From CAYSDH01 sp964429805 (lineage in GTDB: Bacteria > Bacteroidota > Bacteroidia > Flavobacteriales_D > JABDKJ01), in contig CAYSDH010000040.1 of NCBI GenBank assembly GCA_964429805.1, positions 1 through 28,316 of the forward strand: a stretch of 28,316 nt of DNA. Direction: 5' to 3'. The notes below the pieces were generated by a model, which saw nothing but the letters and a program-made list of their open reading frames with translations, was not told the origin of the DNA and did not search any database. Below are positions 7,265-15,830 of the stretch, piece by piece (position 1 is the stretch's first letter; each line of letters starts with the position of its first letter). The position numbers and the translations under genes are program-made.

Positions 7265-8485
7265 TCAGCTATGTATGTTGATATTTTGAGCGCGTAATTG
7301 GCTATAGAAATTAGCCAAATTTCCAGCAAGTACAGCATAGTCATACTCTGCCTCTATAAATTTCCTTGCTTCTAAAGAGATTCGTTCTCCCAGCGAGGGA
7401 TTTTCATGCAACAGGGTAATCTTCTCTCTAAACTGCTTAGGAGTATCGGCTATCAGTATATTCTTACCGTCTGTGACATTGATTCCTTCGGCACCTATAG
7501 TGGTAGAAATAATCACTTTTCCGAGCGCCATTCCTTCTATGATTTTAATCCTCATTCCACCACCAGAGAGGAGAGGGACTATCATAGGGCCATGATCTCT
7601 CATGTACGTTTTAGACTCTGGTATCTGACCATCGACAGTTACATTTCGAAGTTCTCCTTTCATCTTAAAGTTCTCTGACGACTTACCAGCCAAGTGAAGC
7701 CTTAAGTCTGGAAAATCCTGTAGAATTTCTCCCCACGCTTCTTTCAAAAACCAGTTTACTCCTTCAATATTAGGCATCCAGTCCATGGCTCCTAAATGAA
7801 ACAGTTTGGGATTAAACGTATAATGATTGTCAGTCTGGTACTCTATAAGGTCTAGTCCAAAAGGGATGGTGATGATGGGAACTCTGCAACCTAATTTGGA
7901 ATAATTTCCAGCATCTTCAACACTAATAGCGGCTAGCCCGTCTACTTGATTGATGATTTTTAACTCGTACTGCTTAAGTCTATGTGCCAGCAACTTGAGG
8001 TAGGCTCTTCGAGGAGGATTGGCCGATACAAGGGCCATTCTAGTCCAGATCTTAAACTCCAGGTTATGCGAGCGGAGTATGATTTTAGCATCAGTGCACC
8101 TTCTGATCGTAGAGATGTATGGAGTCATAAAGAGACTCTCTATATGAATAACATCAAAGGGTTCAGCCTTGAGCACTTTAGCCAACTTCATGTCAAAGTC
8201 AGCAGAGAAGAATCTTGAAATATTGTAAGAATCTCGTGTTATGAGATTTGAAAATGCGTCTACAAAATTGAGTTTCGTATCCACAAATATGGACTCAATG
8301 TCCGTAGCAGCTTTGTATTCCGCACTGATAGCCGACTCGACATAGGGATGTTTGTGGGTGCAAATACTGAGCACCTTCACCGAGTGACCTTGTTTTAAAA
8401 GGCCTTTAGTTATGTTGTCTATCGCTATACAGCCTCCGTCAATTGCAGGACGGGGTGGCTTGGGGCAAATCTGTAAAATTCTCAT
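7265..8485 (-). CDS. GT4-type glycosyltransferase
   Basis: A 406-residue retaining glycosyltransferase of the GT-B fold, family GT4 (Glycos_transf_1). The acceptor half begins MRILQICPKPPRPAIDGGCIAI with a glycine-rich loop at 15-18. The donor half shows FHLGAMDWMPNIEGVNWFL (229-247) and PLLSGGGMRIKIIEGMALGK (304-323), the sugar-nucleotide binding and E-x7-E-like region of this family. It probably builds a cell-surface polysaccharide or lipopolysaccharide sugar, but donor and acceptor cannot be read from the sequence. It starts 4 nt after the stop of the LptF/G permease gene, so the two are co-expressed, which would suit a role in lipopolysaccharide or glycolipid assembly. Confidence 0.88.
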   Translation of the reverse strand: MRILQICPKPPRPAIDGGCIAIDNITKGLLKQGHSVKVLSICTHKHPYVESAISAEYKAATDIESIFVDTKLNFVDAFSNLITRDSYNISRFFSADFDMKLAKVLKAEPFDVIHIESLFMTPYISTIRRCTDAKIILRSHNLEFKIWTRMALVSANPPRRAYLKLLAHRLKQYELKIINQVDGLAAISVEDAGNYSKLGCRVPIITIPFGLDLIEYQTDNHYTFNPKLFHLGAMDWMPNIEGVNWFLKEAWGEILQDFPDLRLHLAGKSSENFKMKGELRNVTVDGQIPESKTYMRDHGPMIVPLLSGGGMRIKIIEGMALGKVIISTTIGAEGINVTDGKNILIADTPKQFREKITLLHENPSLGERISLEARKFIEAEYDYAVLAGNLANFYSQLRAQNINIHS

Positions 8486-8489
8486 AGGG

Positions 8490-9908
8490 TCAACGCTTAA
8501 AATGGTTAACTAGCCTATTGAACAGTTTTTCGTAAGATGATCTGTCGAAGAGCATCGAGTCCTTGGCCGCTTTATACGTTAAAAATAAACTAAAAGGAAG
8601 TAACACGCCAGTACTCAGCCACATTCCCTGAAAAGAAGTCAACACTCCAGTGGTCGCCATTTTCTCTCCTGAGATAGACGCGATGTGAAATATTAAAAAG
8701 AAAATAATGGAGAATAACACTGGCAGACCTAGCCCACCTTTTTTGATAATCGCTCCGAGTGGTGCACCGATAAAAAACAAGAGAATACAGGCAAAAGAGA
8801 GCGTAAACTTGCGGTGCCACTCGTTCCAGTGCTTACTGATATACAACTCTCTGTTCTTAATGTCTTTACCGACTTGTGTCAAGTAGTTTGATGAGTTGTT
8901 GGAGATATTGTAGGCCACTTTGGTGACTCTCTTTTGTTGAGAAACCTGCAACGAATCAAAGTAATCAACTATGCTCAGCTGCTTAAACTCTTGAATCTCT
9001 AGGGTGTCATTTAGCCCTATTAAATTCTTGGTCAAGTAGCTATTCATGTCTGACCTCTTTTTAATAATCTTTTGCCTTAAAGAATCAGCCGTGGCACTGA
9101 GCTGAGAGCTGTTTTGCATCGGAATGTTATTAGTCCAACGCTCTTCGTCAGTCTCTTGAAACTCAAGACTAGAAAGGTCCATGCGCAAGAGCATCTCATC
9201 AAATTCACTGCGCAAATGGGGTGCGTTTTGCTTTTTCGACTGCTTAGAGTCCTGCTCACTGTAACTAAATCCATCATAGAGATAGAATAGCAAATAGCGA
9301 CCTGAAGCGGTCTTGTCCATCTTGCCTTCTTTTGCTCTGATGACAGTCCCGTTAGCCTTTTTAGGATCTCTATGGTCGTAAATCAATACGTCATACAGCA
9401 TTTCGGTCTCGTTATCCTTACTGCCCACCCGCATGCTAAACCCGTCAAGATCAGAGTAGAAGACACCTTCTTTTAACTCAAGCATGGGTTTTTGATGCAC
9501 AATATCCCATAGCATGGACTTTGACTTGAGGTTGGCGTATGGTGTGACATAATCCATGAAGTAAAATGCACCAATAGATATGAAGACCATCAGCACGATG
9601 AGTGGCTTCATGATTTTAAACAGCGAGAGTCCTGAAGATTTTAAAGCAACCAGCTCATAATTTTCAGCCAAGTTGCCAAACGTCATGATAGAGGAGAGGA
9701 GTATGGCCAGAGGCAGAGCCATAGGCACAAGGTTAGTGGACTGAAATATGAGCAACTCGGCAATCACATCCCAATCGAGGCCTTTACCAATAAGGTCATC
9801 GAGGTACTTCCATACAAACTGCATTAAAAGCAGAAAGAGGATAAGAAAAAATGTAAGTACAAAAGGCCCAAGAAAACTCTTAACGACCAGTTTACTCAGC
9901 TTCTTCAT
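8490..9908 (-). CDS. LptF/LptG family (YjgP/YjgQ) permease
   Basis: A 472-residue inner-membrane permease subunit of the lipopolysaccharide export (Lpt) ABC transporter family. Topology fits: three membrane segments at the N-terminus (about 13-33, 57-75, 103-122), a large periplasmic middle that would form the beta-jellyroll, and three more near the C-terminus (about 370-387, 395-412, 428-446). Family motifs include YLDDLIGKG near 36, AENYELVALKSSGLS near 81-95 and FFIGAPLGAIIKKGGLGLP near 378-396. Bacteroidota copies cannot be safely named LptF or LptG from one sequence, so no symbol is given. The periplasmic domain is longer than in enterobacteria, which is usual for this phylum. The GT4 gene follows 4 nt downstream and the START_2 gene lies 17 nt upstream. 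Confidence 0.9.
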   Translation of the reverse strand: MKKLSKLVVKSFLGPFVLTFFLILFLLLMQFVWKYLDDLIGKGLDWDVIAELLIFQSTNLVPMALPLAILLSSIMTFGNLAENYELVALKSSGLSLFKIMKPLIVLMVFISIGAFYFMDYVTPYANLKSKSMLWDIVHQKPMLELKEGVFYSDLDGFSMRVGSKDNETEMLYDVLIYDHRDPKKANGTVIRAKEGKMDKTASGRYLLFYLYDGFSYSEQDSKQSKKQNAPHLRSEFDEMLLRMDLSSLEFQETDEERWTNNIPMQNSSQLSATADSLRQKIIKKRSDMNSYLTKNLIGLNDTLEIQEFKQLSIVDYFDSLQVSQQKRVTKVAYNISNNSSNYLTQVGKDIKNRELYISKHWNEWHRKFTLSFACILLFFIGAPLGAIIKKGGLGLPVLFSIIFFLIFHIASISGEKMATTGVLTSFQGMWLSTGVLLPFSLFLTYKAAKDSMLFDRSSYEKLFNRLVNHFKR

Positions 9909-9925
9909 TCAGGAATGGGAGAGGT

Positions 9926-10315
9926 TTAGCCGCCTATTTTTTGACGAAGTCTGTTTATTTGGCTTTCCCACAGATTCTCTTCTTCTTCGAGTTCATCTTC
10001 ATCGCAGAAGTCTGACACGATAAGTGCCACAGAGTTAGTCATCGGGTCAATTTTGATTCTAAACTCGATAAACGAATCGTCTTCATCCACTCTTTTAAAG
10101 CGAATAAACTCGTCTCTTTTCTTTGCATCAACAACAAACTCTTCTTCTGATCCGTCCCAGACAAACACGTGTGTGCCGTCTTTTCTTATAATGATATCGT
10201 CACAAAACCACTCGCTGAGGCCGCTAGCCGAACTGATGTGGTTATATAGTATCTTAGATGAACTCTTGAGTATAAACTCAAGTTCGTATTTCGTCATAGT
10301 GTCTTGTAATCCCAT
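9926..10315 (-). CDS. START-like domain protein (START_2)
   Basis: A 129-residue cytoplasmic protein of the START_2 (START-like/SRPBCC) family, small Bacteroidota proteins with a hydrophobic pocket. Recognisable features are the opening KYELEFILKSSSKILYNHISSASGLSEWFCDDI (residues 9-41), the strand FVWDGSEEEFVVDAKK (51-66), and a strongly acidic stretch DEDELEEEE (105-113) before the last helix, where the partners ENLWESQINRLRQKIGG lie. The biological role of the family is not established. ATG at 10315 is used; an internal ATG at 10297 (MTKYELEF) matches the position where relatives usually begin and may be the true start. It is the first gene of the leftward operon with lptF/G, GT4, ribBA and the DSDDT protein. 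Confidence 0.82.
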   Translation of the reverse strand: MGLQDTMTKYELEFILKSSSKILYNHISSASGLSEWFCDDIIIRKDGTHVFVWDGSEEEFVVDAKKRDEFIRFKRVDEDDSFIEFRIKIDPMTNSVALIVSDFCDEDELEEEENLWESQINRLRQKIGG

Positions 10316-10436
10316 TTATTTATAGCTTTTGACAATATAAGTAAAAAAGCAGTGACATAATGCCCTCAGAGGATTCATAGTCTTTTATCACATACTCTGT
10401 AATGGTGACGAACAATTGCTTTTCAAGTCACATTTA

Positions 10437-10460
10437 CCAAAAACCCCTCATATAGAGGGG
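10437..10460 (-). terminator. Rho-independent terminator of tRNA-Met
   Basis: On the minus strand CCCCTC-TATAT-GAGGGG (10460 to 10444) is followed by five T residues. It lies about 10 nt after the tRNA 3' end. Confidence 0.8.
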
Positions 10461-10470
10461 CTTAGGGTTT

Positions 10471-10547
10471 TGGTGGCGAGAGGGAGAATTGAACTCCCGA
10501 CCTCAGGGTTATGAATCCTGCGCTCTAACCATCTGAGCTACCTCGCC
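10471..10547 (-). tRNA. tRNA-Met (CAT), CCA encoded
   Basis: The minus strand folds as a cloverleaf of 77 nt including an encoded CCA (10471-10473). The acceptor stem is GGCGAGG paired with TCTCGCC, with one G-U. The D arm contains GCTC...GAGC. The anticodon loop is TTCATAA, with CAT at 10511-10513. The T arm is GGGAG-TTCAATT-CTCCC. The full acceptor pairing at position 1 excludes initiator tRNA. The elongator Met reading is preferred over tRNA-Ile with a modified CAT anticodon, from the similarity of the body to known Bacteroidota tRNA-Met. Confidence 0.92.
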
Positions 10548-10557
10548 ATTCGGGCGG

Positions 10558-10565
10558 CAAATATA
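10558..10565 (-). promoter_or_regulatory. -7 promoter element of tRNA-Met
   Basis: Minus strand TATATTTG matches TAnnTTTG exactly, 10 nt upstream of the mature tRNA 5' end. A TTG (complement of 10581-10583) lies 15 nt further upstream, slightly closer than usual. Confidence 0.5.
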
Positions 10566-10621
10566 AAAGAAATTAAAGCTCAAAAACGGCATCTGTTTAT
10601 TGGAAATACGACTTTTGTTCA

Positions 10622-13042
10622 ATGCAATTAAAATCTTGCCTTTTTATCCTGACATTAATACTGGTCTTGTCCGCTTATTCTCAAGGTGGTAGGCCCGAGG
10701 GTAAGCCACGTCCAATGATTAGCGGAAGCATCATAGATGGAGAAAGTGGAGAGGCGGTGCCTTATGCAGCTATTTCTATCCATGCCCTCCAAGATTCAAG
10801 TATTGTTAAAGGTGGAACTTCTGATGGGGAAGGGAAGTTTGCCATACCAGTAAGACCCGGACAGTACTTTGGAAAAGTTCAGTTCCTATCATACAAGACA
10901 TACACCACATCTAGTTTCAGGTCAAGTCCAAAAGGATATAATCTTGGTCAGATTAATCTAGAGCAAGATGTTGCATTACTGAATGAAGTGGAGATTGTAG
11001 CTGAAAAACAACAAGCCGAGTTTAAGCTCGACAAGCGTATATATAATGTAGGCAAAGACATTAATAACGCTGGTGGCAATGCCTCAGACATATTAGACAA
11101 TGTGCCGAGTGTAGAAGTAGATGTTGATGGAAACGTGAGTCTTCGGGGCAATGATAATGTGAGAATTTTGATTGATGGAAAACCCTCTGGGCTCATTGGC
11201 ATCAGCTCAGCAGATGCCCTAAGGCAGCTGCAGTCAAACCTCATTGAAAAAGTTGAAGTCATCACTAATCCGGGAGCTAAGTTTGATGCTGAAGGAGAAG
11301 TCGGAATTATCAATATAGTGCTCAAGAAGAAGCGAGAAAATGGTTTTAACGCCAACATGGACTTCTTTACTGGAAGCCCCGATAATCATGGTCTGGCGCT
11401 CAACATGAACTTTAGGCAAAACCACTACAATATCTTTGCCAGTGCAGGTGGAAGTTATGTGGAGAGACCCGGAAACGGAATCATCTACCAAGAGTTTATA
11501 CTGGAAGACACCACCTTTGTATTTGAAAATTTCAGGACTCATAACAGAGCTGGGCTGGGTGGCAATTTTCGTGTTGGGTCGGAGTTTTTCTTGAGCAAGA
11601 CCAATACGCTTTCATTCTCAGGCTTATACTCCAGAAAGATTGGAGACAACTCGTTGGACTTAATCTACAATGACTTTGATGAGCTGGGCGACCTATATCA
11701 AAGGTCTGATAGAAATGAGGTGGAAACAGAAACAACTGACAACATTGAGTTTGATGTAAATTACAGATTGACTTTTCCTAAAAACAAAGACAGACTCTTT
11801 ACCATCGACATCAAAAAGCAAGAACGCATAGACATCGAAGACGCGACTATCAGTCAAATCTTTAGTACTGATGCAGATGCCATTCTGCTGCAGCGCTCTG
11901 ACAACACAGAAAATGAGTCAAACTGGTTGTTTCAAACTGACTACGTACATCCGATTGGTGAAGACGGGAGGCTAGAAATGGGTGTGAGGGCAACACTGAG
12001 ACAAATAGAAAACAACTTTGCCGTAGAACAATTTGATGAAGAGGCTTGGGGACTTTTACCTGGCTTTTTTAATGACTTGGCTTACTCAGAAGACATTCTG
12101 GCTAGTTACCTCACTTGGGGAGATGACTTGGGGAAGTTCTCGTATCAAACTGGATTAAGGTTAGAGTATACAGGCATAACGACTGAATTGAAATTGACCA
12201 ACGAGTCAAATCCTAGAGAATTTCTCAACCTCTTTCCAAGTACACACGTGTCTTATGATTATTCAGAACAAAGCTCCATACAGGCCAGCTATAGCAGACG
12301 AATAAACAGACCTCGTTTTTGGAATTTGGTGCCATTTTACGGTTTTGGAGACCAGCGTAATTTCTATTCCGGTAATCCTGATTTGAATCCTGAATTTATC
12401 AACTCAGTGGAATTCGGACATCTTACTCAGAGCAAAAAAGGAAGTATTCTGTTTAGCCTTTATGGCCGTGAGAAAGATGGCGTTACACAACGCATAGTGA
12501 GCGCAGACAGCGCTGGAACTTTTACCAGACCCATAAACCTTGGCACCTCACAGTCACTCGGACTCGAACTGTCTGGTAGTCGCTCTTTTAAAAAATGGTG
12601 GCGTCTTAACGGAAGTCTTAACCTCTACAGAGAGATTATTGATGGAGAATTTGAAGGCGTGTCATATGATACTGATACCTACGCGTGGAACACGCGCCTG
12701 AGTTCGAAGTGGACCATAAAGAAGAACTATGACCTGCAAAGTTCATTTAGATACAGAAGTCCGCGTCAATCACCTCAAGGTCAGCGAAAGTCAACCTACT
12801 CACTTGACTTGGGCGTGTCAAAAGACATAATGAAAGGGAAGGGGACTCTGACTCTAAATGCCAGAGATATCTTTAATACCCGAAAGAGACGAGGCATTGT
12901 TGACCAGCCTGATTATTACTCTGAAACAGAATTTCAATGGAGGTCTAGATCGATCAGGTTAAATTTCAACTACAGAATCAATCAGAAGAAAAAGCGCCAG
13001 GGCAGAGGCGGGGCAGGCGGAGACTTCGACTCTGAAGGCTAA
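10622..13042 (+). CDS. Outer-membrane beta-barrel protein with carboxypeptidase-regulatory-like and plug domains
   Basis: An 806-residue outer-membrane protein of the TonB-receptor-like OMP_b-brl_3 class. A signal peptide covers residues 1 to about 20 (ends SAYSQ). Residues 32-115 form a carboxypeptidase-D regulatory-like fold (SGSIIDGESGEAVPYAAISI). Residues 120-236 form a plug-like domain (NEVEIVAEKQ, NASDILDNVPSVEVDVDGNVSLRGNDNVRILIDGKPSG, EKVEVITNPGAKFDAEG). The rest is alternating beta-strands of a barrel with SIQASYSRRINRPRFWNLVPF, typical of the family. The last residues are a polar glycine-rich tail (QGRGGAGGDFDSEG) instead of an aromatic final strand, a common feature of this class. 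The transported or bound ligand is unknown. A terminator-like hairpin follows, and the first ECF sigma gene begins 190 nt downstream. Confidence 0.9.
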   Translation: MQLKSCLFILTLILVLSAYSQGGRPEGKPRPMISGSIIDGESGEAVPYAAISIHALQDSSIVKGGTSDGEGKFAIPVRPGQYFGKVQFLSYKTYTTSSFRSSPKGYNLGQINLEQDVALLNEVEIVAEKQQAEFKLDKRIYNVGKDINNAGGNASDILDNVPSVEVDVDGNVSLRGNDNVRILIDGKPSGLIGISSADALRQLQSNLIEKVEVITNPGAKFDAEGEVGIINIVLKKKRENGFNANMDFFTGSPDNHGLALNMNFRQNHYNIFASAGGSYVERPGNGIIYQEFILEDTTFVFENFRTHNRAGLGGNFRVGSEFFLSKTNTLSFSGLYSRKIGDNSLDLIYNDFDELGDLYQRSDRNEVETETTDNIEFDVNYRLTFPKNKDRLFTIDIKKQERIDIEDATISQIFSTDADAILLQRSDNTENESNWLFQTDYVHPIGEDGRLEMGVRATLRQIENNFAVEQFDEEAWGLLPGFFNDLAYSEDILASYLTWGDDLGKFSYQTGLRLEYTGITTELKLTNESNPREFLNLFPSTHVSYDYSEQSSIQASYSRRINRPRFWNLVPFYGFGDQRNFYSGNPDLNPEFINSVEFGHLTQSKKGSILFSLYGREKDGVTQRIVSADSAGTFTRPINLGTSQSLGLELSGSRSFKKWWRLNGSLNLYREIIDGEFEGVSYDTDTYAWNTRLSSKWTIKKNYDLQSSFRYRSPRQSPQGQRKSTYSLDLGVSKDIMKGKGTLTLNARDIFNTRKRRGIVDQPDYYSETEFQWRSRSIRLNFNYRINQKKKRQGRGGAGGDFDSEG

Positions 13043-13055
13043 GGCCTGAAAAAGC

Positions 13056-13090
13056 AAAGGGGCCAGCAACCTAGTCGCCAACCCCTTTTT
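13056..13090 (+). terminator. Terminator-like hairpin after the beta-barrel gene
   Basis: AAAGGGG (13056-13062) pairs with CCCCTTT (13082-13088), with a 19-nt loop holding AGCAACCTAGT, and runs into a T tract. The loop is long for a classical terminator. A similar element is at 22064-22102. Confidence 0.5.
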
Positions 13091-13213
13091 CACCCTTAAC
13101 CAACTCTTAATTTCGTCTACTAATACGTCTTAAAGACCATAATGATTATCAAACGCTGTTTAAGAATTAGATATTATTTCTAAACATTTATTTCCCTTGC
13201 TCGGTAAATATAG

Positions 13214-13221
13214 TAGCTTTG
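13214..13221 (+). promoter_or_regulatory. -7 promoter element of the first ECF sigma gene
   Basis: TAGCTTTG matches TAnnTTTG exactly and ends 10 nt before the ATG at 13232, so the predicted 5' leader is only a few nucleotides. A TTG at 13197-13199 is 14 nt upstream, closer than the usual spacing, so the -33 part is unconvincing. Confidence 0.5.
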
Positions 13222-13231
13222 TTTAACTATT

Positions 13232-13804
13232 ATGAGCAATTATTTAACAACTCCGAAAGTCATTAAAGCCGTTCAGCGTGGTGAGAACTGGGCAATGAAG
13301 GCGATTTATGACCATTATTCAGGTTTATTTTTTGCAATAGCCCTTCGTTACTGCTCTGATTCTCAAGAGGCGGAAGACCATGTGCAAGAAGCATTTGTCC
13401 GAATTTTTAAAAGCGCCAAAGGCTTTGCCTTCCAAGGTAGTTTTGAAGGTTGGATGAAGAGAATACTTGTGAATCATTGTCTTAATGGGTTGAAGAAAAA
13501 TAGGGTGCTCAAGAATCATGAGGAAATCAGTGACCACATGAAAGCCTCTTATTCTACTTCAGCCAATATAGTTGAGGGAATGAACGCAGACGAGATACTG
13601 CGTTGCATTCAGAAGTTGCCTCCAGGATACCGTACTGTGCTCAACATGTACATACTAGAAGGGTTCTCGCACAGAGAGATTGGAGAGCACCTTGGAATTA
13701 CGGAGAGTAGTTCTAGAAGTCAGTTAACAAAAGCTCGCCTTAAGTTGAAAGGCATATTAGCTGAAGAAGGATTGCTAGACGAGGGAAGACAGTCTGTAGC
13801 CTAA
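13232..13804 (+). CDS. ECF-type RNA polymerase sigma factor (first copy)
   Basis: A 190-residue group IV sigma factor. Region 2 spans about residues 20-87 (IYDHYSGLFFAIALRY, SQEAEDHVQEAFVRIFK, GSFEGWMKRILVNHCLN). Region 4 spans about 118-175 (CIQKLPPGYRTVLNMYILEGFSHREIGEHLGI, then SSSRSQLTKARLKLKGIL), with the helix-turn-helix intact. It is a clear paralogue of the sigma factor at 25483: the FEGWMKRIL block, the GFSH-EIGE-LGI-ES block and the SRSQLTKAR block coincide. Unlike the other two sigma genes here, no anti-sigma gene follows; a 225-nt hairpin-rich gap leads to a peptidase. Target promoters and signal are unknown. Confidence 0.93.
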   Translation: MSNYLTTPKVIKAVQRGENWAMKAIYDHYSGLFFAIALRYCSDSQEAEDHVQEAFVRIFKSAKGFAFQGSFEGWMKRILVNHCLNGLKKNRVLKNHEEISDHMKASYSTSANIVEGMNADEILRCIQKLPPGYRTVLNMYILEGFSHREIGEHLGITESSSRSQLTKARLKLKGILAEEGLLDEGRQSVA

Positions 13805-13843
13805 GCTCTGCGACCAACTTTAAGTCCTGTTACAGATACAATG

Positions 13844-13866
13844 ACGAGTCGAGGTTCTCGACTTGT
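13844..13866 (+). other. Stable hairpin downstream of the first sigma gene
   Basis: ACGAGTCGAG (13844-13853) and CTCGACTTGT (13857-13866) form a 10-bp stem with one G-U and a 3-nt loop, 40 nt after the sigma stop. The run that follows is GATTTATTTAT, a poor T tract, so it could be a weak terminator or part of a structured RNA. Confidence 0.5.
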
Positions 13867-13939
13867 GATTTATTTATCGAAATCTATCATCACAGTATAA
13901 TCCTCTGCATCGGTCTGAGTTATTCAAGCTCTCAGAGTT

Positions 13940-13975
13940 CCTCCCTGTGTGAAGAATAGACCTTAAAAAGGGAGG
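13940..13975 (+). repeat. Inverted repeat CCTCCCT/AGGGAGG in the sigma-peptidase gap
   Basis: CCTCCCT at 13940-13946 and AGGGAGG at 13969-13975 are perfect inverted repeats with a 22-nt spacer, 55 nt before the peptidase ATG. It could fold in the peptidase leader RNA or be a protein-binding site. No function is assigned. Confidence 0.35.
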
Positions 13976-14029
13976 CCTTATCCAATTAGAATAGACGGTG
14001 GTTATGTACATTGCGGCACAAGCCTAATT

Positions 14030-15385
14030 ATGATTTTTAACAAACCGTACTTACTCCTTCTGGTGCTCCTTCTGAGTGCCTGTACCCAGAGCAAAAAGAT
14101 TGTTGATGTTACTCCTGAGCAGACCCAGACAGAGTCTGTTGCATCAACTGACACTGACACTGACATAGTCTCCAAATTAAATGCTTTGCCTGGTGTTAGT
14201 GTTAAAAAGATAACATTAGACCATCAAAACATACACTTTACAGAAGCTTTTGAGCTGATGATTGAGCAGCCCGTTGATCATAACGATGCCAGCAAAGGAA
14301 GCTTTAATCAAAAGGTGTACCTGAGTCATAGCACAGAAACTGCGCCAATGGTGATGTATCTAAGTGGCTACGGAGCTTCAAATAATCGCTATGTCACTGA
14401 ACCAACCGTGATGTTTAAGGCCAATCAGATTCATGTAGAGCATCGTTATTTTAATGGATCAATACCAGAAAATCCAAACTGGGACTACTTGACTATAGAA
14501 CAGTCTGCGGCTGACCATCACCACATTGTAGAATTACTAAAAACCATCTATGCAGGTCCATGGCTCAATACTGGTATCAGTAAAGGAGGACAGACCACCA
14601 TGTATCACCGCAAGTTTTATCCAGAAGATGTAGAAGCGTCAGTGGTCTATGTCGCCCCGCTCAACCTGGCACTGGAAGACGAGCGGATTTATACTTTTCT
14701 AGACACTGTGGGTGGCCAAGAGTGCCAGAAGAAAATGCTCACCTATCAATTAGAGTTATTGATGAACAGAGCCACGGCCATTCCGATATTCGCACAGATG
14801 AGTAAGGACAGGGGCTATGTCTATGACGCTTCAGTTGAGGCTGCTTTTGAGCTGTCTATTTTTGAATACGGCTTTGCTTTCTTTCAGTGGAATGGAAACT
14901 GTAATGACTTAGTGACCACGGGGACCACAGTAAAACAGAAGGTAGAAGAGTTGTTTAAGATTGATGCGCCAGGATTCTTTACCTCTGAGTCAAACAAGAG
15001 TCTCTATCCCTTTTTTCATCAGTCATACGTGCAGATGGGTATGTACGGCTATCAGGTAGACAGGTTTAAAGGAATGACGGTAGAGTATCCTGAGAACTTT
15101 TCGAACTACAGAACATTTATTTCAGAAGACATCAACCTGACTTATGATGGGAGTACGCATCAAGAAGTAAAAACGTGGCTCGATGCAAACGGTAACGATA
15201 TGATGTACATAGTAGGTGGACTTGACCCTTGGTCAGCCACATCATACACACCAAGTGCATCTACCAATGCCAAGAAATACAAGATAGTAAGGGGTAACCA
15301 CGGTTCTCGTATCAAGGACTTGCCAGAAGGTGAGCGCAGCGAGATTCACTTCTTATTGCATGAATGGATGGGCATTGCGCCTTGA
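14030..15385 (+). CDS. Lipoprotein serine peptidase, S37/S28-like (tripeptidyl aminopeptidase type)
   Basis: A 451-residue alpha/beta-hydrolase peptidase of the PS-10/S37 group, related to Streptomyces tripeptidyl aminopeptidases and usually listed as an S28-like serine protease. Residues 1-18 form a lipoprotein signal (LLLLVLLLSAC, Cys18). The nucleophile is Ser184 in TGISKGGQTT; the acid is probably Asp399 in VGGLDPWSAT; the base is His424 in RGNHGSRI. The oxyanion-side motif MYLSGYGAS lies at 109-117 and VEHRYFNGSIPE at 136-147, both characteristic. All three catalytic residues are present. It would sit on the outer side of a membrane and trim peptides from their N-terminus. It stands alone, not in an obvious operon. 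Confidence 0.88.
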   Translation: MIFNKPYLLLLVLLLSACTQSKKIVDVTPEQTQTESVASTDTDTDIVSKLNALPGVSVKKITLDHQNIHFTEAFELMIEQPVDHNDASKGSFNQKVYLSHSTETAPMVMYLSGYGASNNRYVTEPTVMFKANQIHVEHRYFNGSIPENPNWDYLTIEQSAADHHHIVELLKTIYAGPWLNTGISKGGQTTMYHRKFYPEDVEASVVYVAPLNLALEDERIYTFLDTVGGQECQKKMLTYQLELLMNRATAIPIFAQMSKDRGYVYDASVEAAFELSIFEYGFAFFQWNGNCNDLVTTGTTVKQKVEELFKIDAPGFFTSESNKSLYPFFHQSYVQMGMYGYQVDRFKGMTVEYPENFSNYRTFISEDINLTYDGSTHQEVKTWLDANGNDMMYIVGGLDPWSATSYTPSASTNAKKYKIVRGNHGSRIKDLPEGERSEIHFLLHEWMGIAP

Positions 15386-15428
15386 TGTTCGTCTCATAAA
15401 CACCCGTTTCAACGCCAAAATAATTTCC

Positions 15429-15445
15429 TCGTGACATACTCACGA
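15429..15445. promoter_or_regulatory. Candidate ArsR operator (inverted repeat)
   Basis: TCGTGA-CATAC-TCACGA is a perfect 6-bp inverted repeat with a 5-nt spacer, lying just upstream of the likely arsR -33 element. Its position and symmetry suit a dimeric repressor. There is no T run, so a terminator is unlikely. Confidence 0.45.
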
Positions 15446-15456
15446 AAGGATGAGAT

Positions 15457-15487
15457 TTTGAGCATACACCTTATTATCGTAATATTG
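15457..15487 (+). promoter_or_regulatory. Promoter of arsR-DUF6428
   Basis: TTTG at 15457-15460 is followed after 19 nt by TAATATTG at 15480-15487, one mismatch from TAnnTTTG. The arsR ATG is at 15494, so the leader is very short. Confidence 0.5.
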
Positions 15488-15493
15488 CGATGA

Positions 15494-15814
15494 ATGGGGA
15501 CATCGAAAACAGAACAATTCTCAGCTGCGCAAAACGAGCTTGCCCAATTTGCAAAGGCCTTTAGTCATCCTGCACGGATTGCTATACTTCAGTCTTTGAG
15601 TGAGCGAGGCACCTGTGTTTGTGGTGAGATCGTATCGGTGGTTGGCCTTGCTCAAGCCACCGTATCACAGCACCTCAAAGCCATGAAAGACCTCGGACTT
15701 ATAAAAGGAAGGGTAGAAGGGAAGAGCACATGCTACTGCATAGACAGAGAGGCGTTTTTGGCATTTAGAAATAAAATGAATCAACTATTTAGCAGTATTT
15801 CAGAGTGCTGCTAA
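15494..15814 (+). CDS. arsR: ArsR/SmtB family arsenite-responsive repressor
   Basis: A 106-residue winged-helix repressor. The recognition helix region is GLAQATVSQHLKAMKDLGLIKG (residues 51-72). The segment ERGTCVCGEIV carries Cys41 and Cys43, equivalent to the first two thiols of the ELCVCDLC arsenite site of classical ArsR. Further pairs are Cys80/Cys82 in STCYCID and Cys105/Cys106 at the very end. The third arsenic ligand could come from one of these. It would release DNA when arsenite binds. It is followed 16 nt later by the DUF6428 gene, a pairing that is common in ars operons. A nearby ATG at 15490 is out of frame. Confidence 0.93.
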   Translation: MGTSKTEQFSAAQNELAQFAKAFSHPARIAILQSLSERGTCVCGEIVSVVGLAQATVSQHLKAMKDLGLIKGRVEGKSTCYCIDREAFLAFRNKMNQLFSSISECC

Positions 15815-15830
15815 ACAAATACACAAGGAC

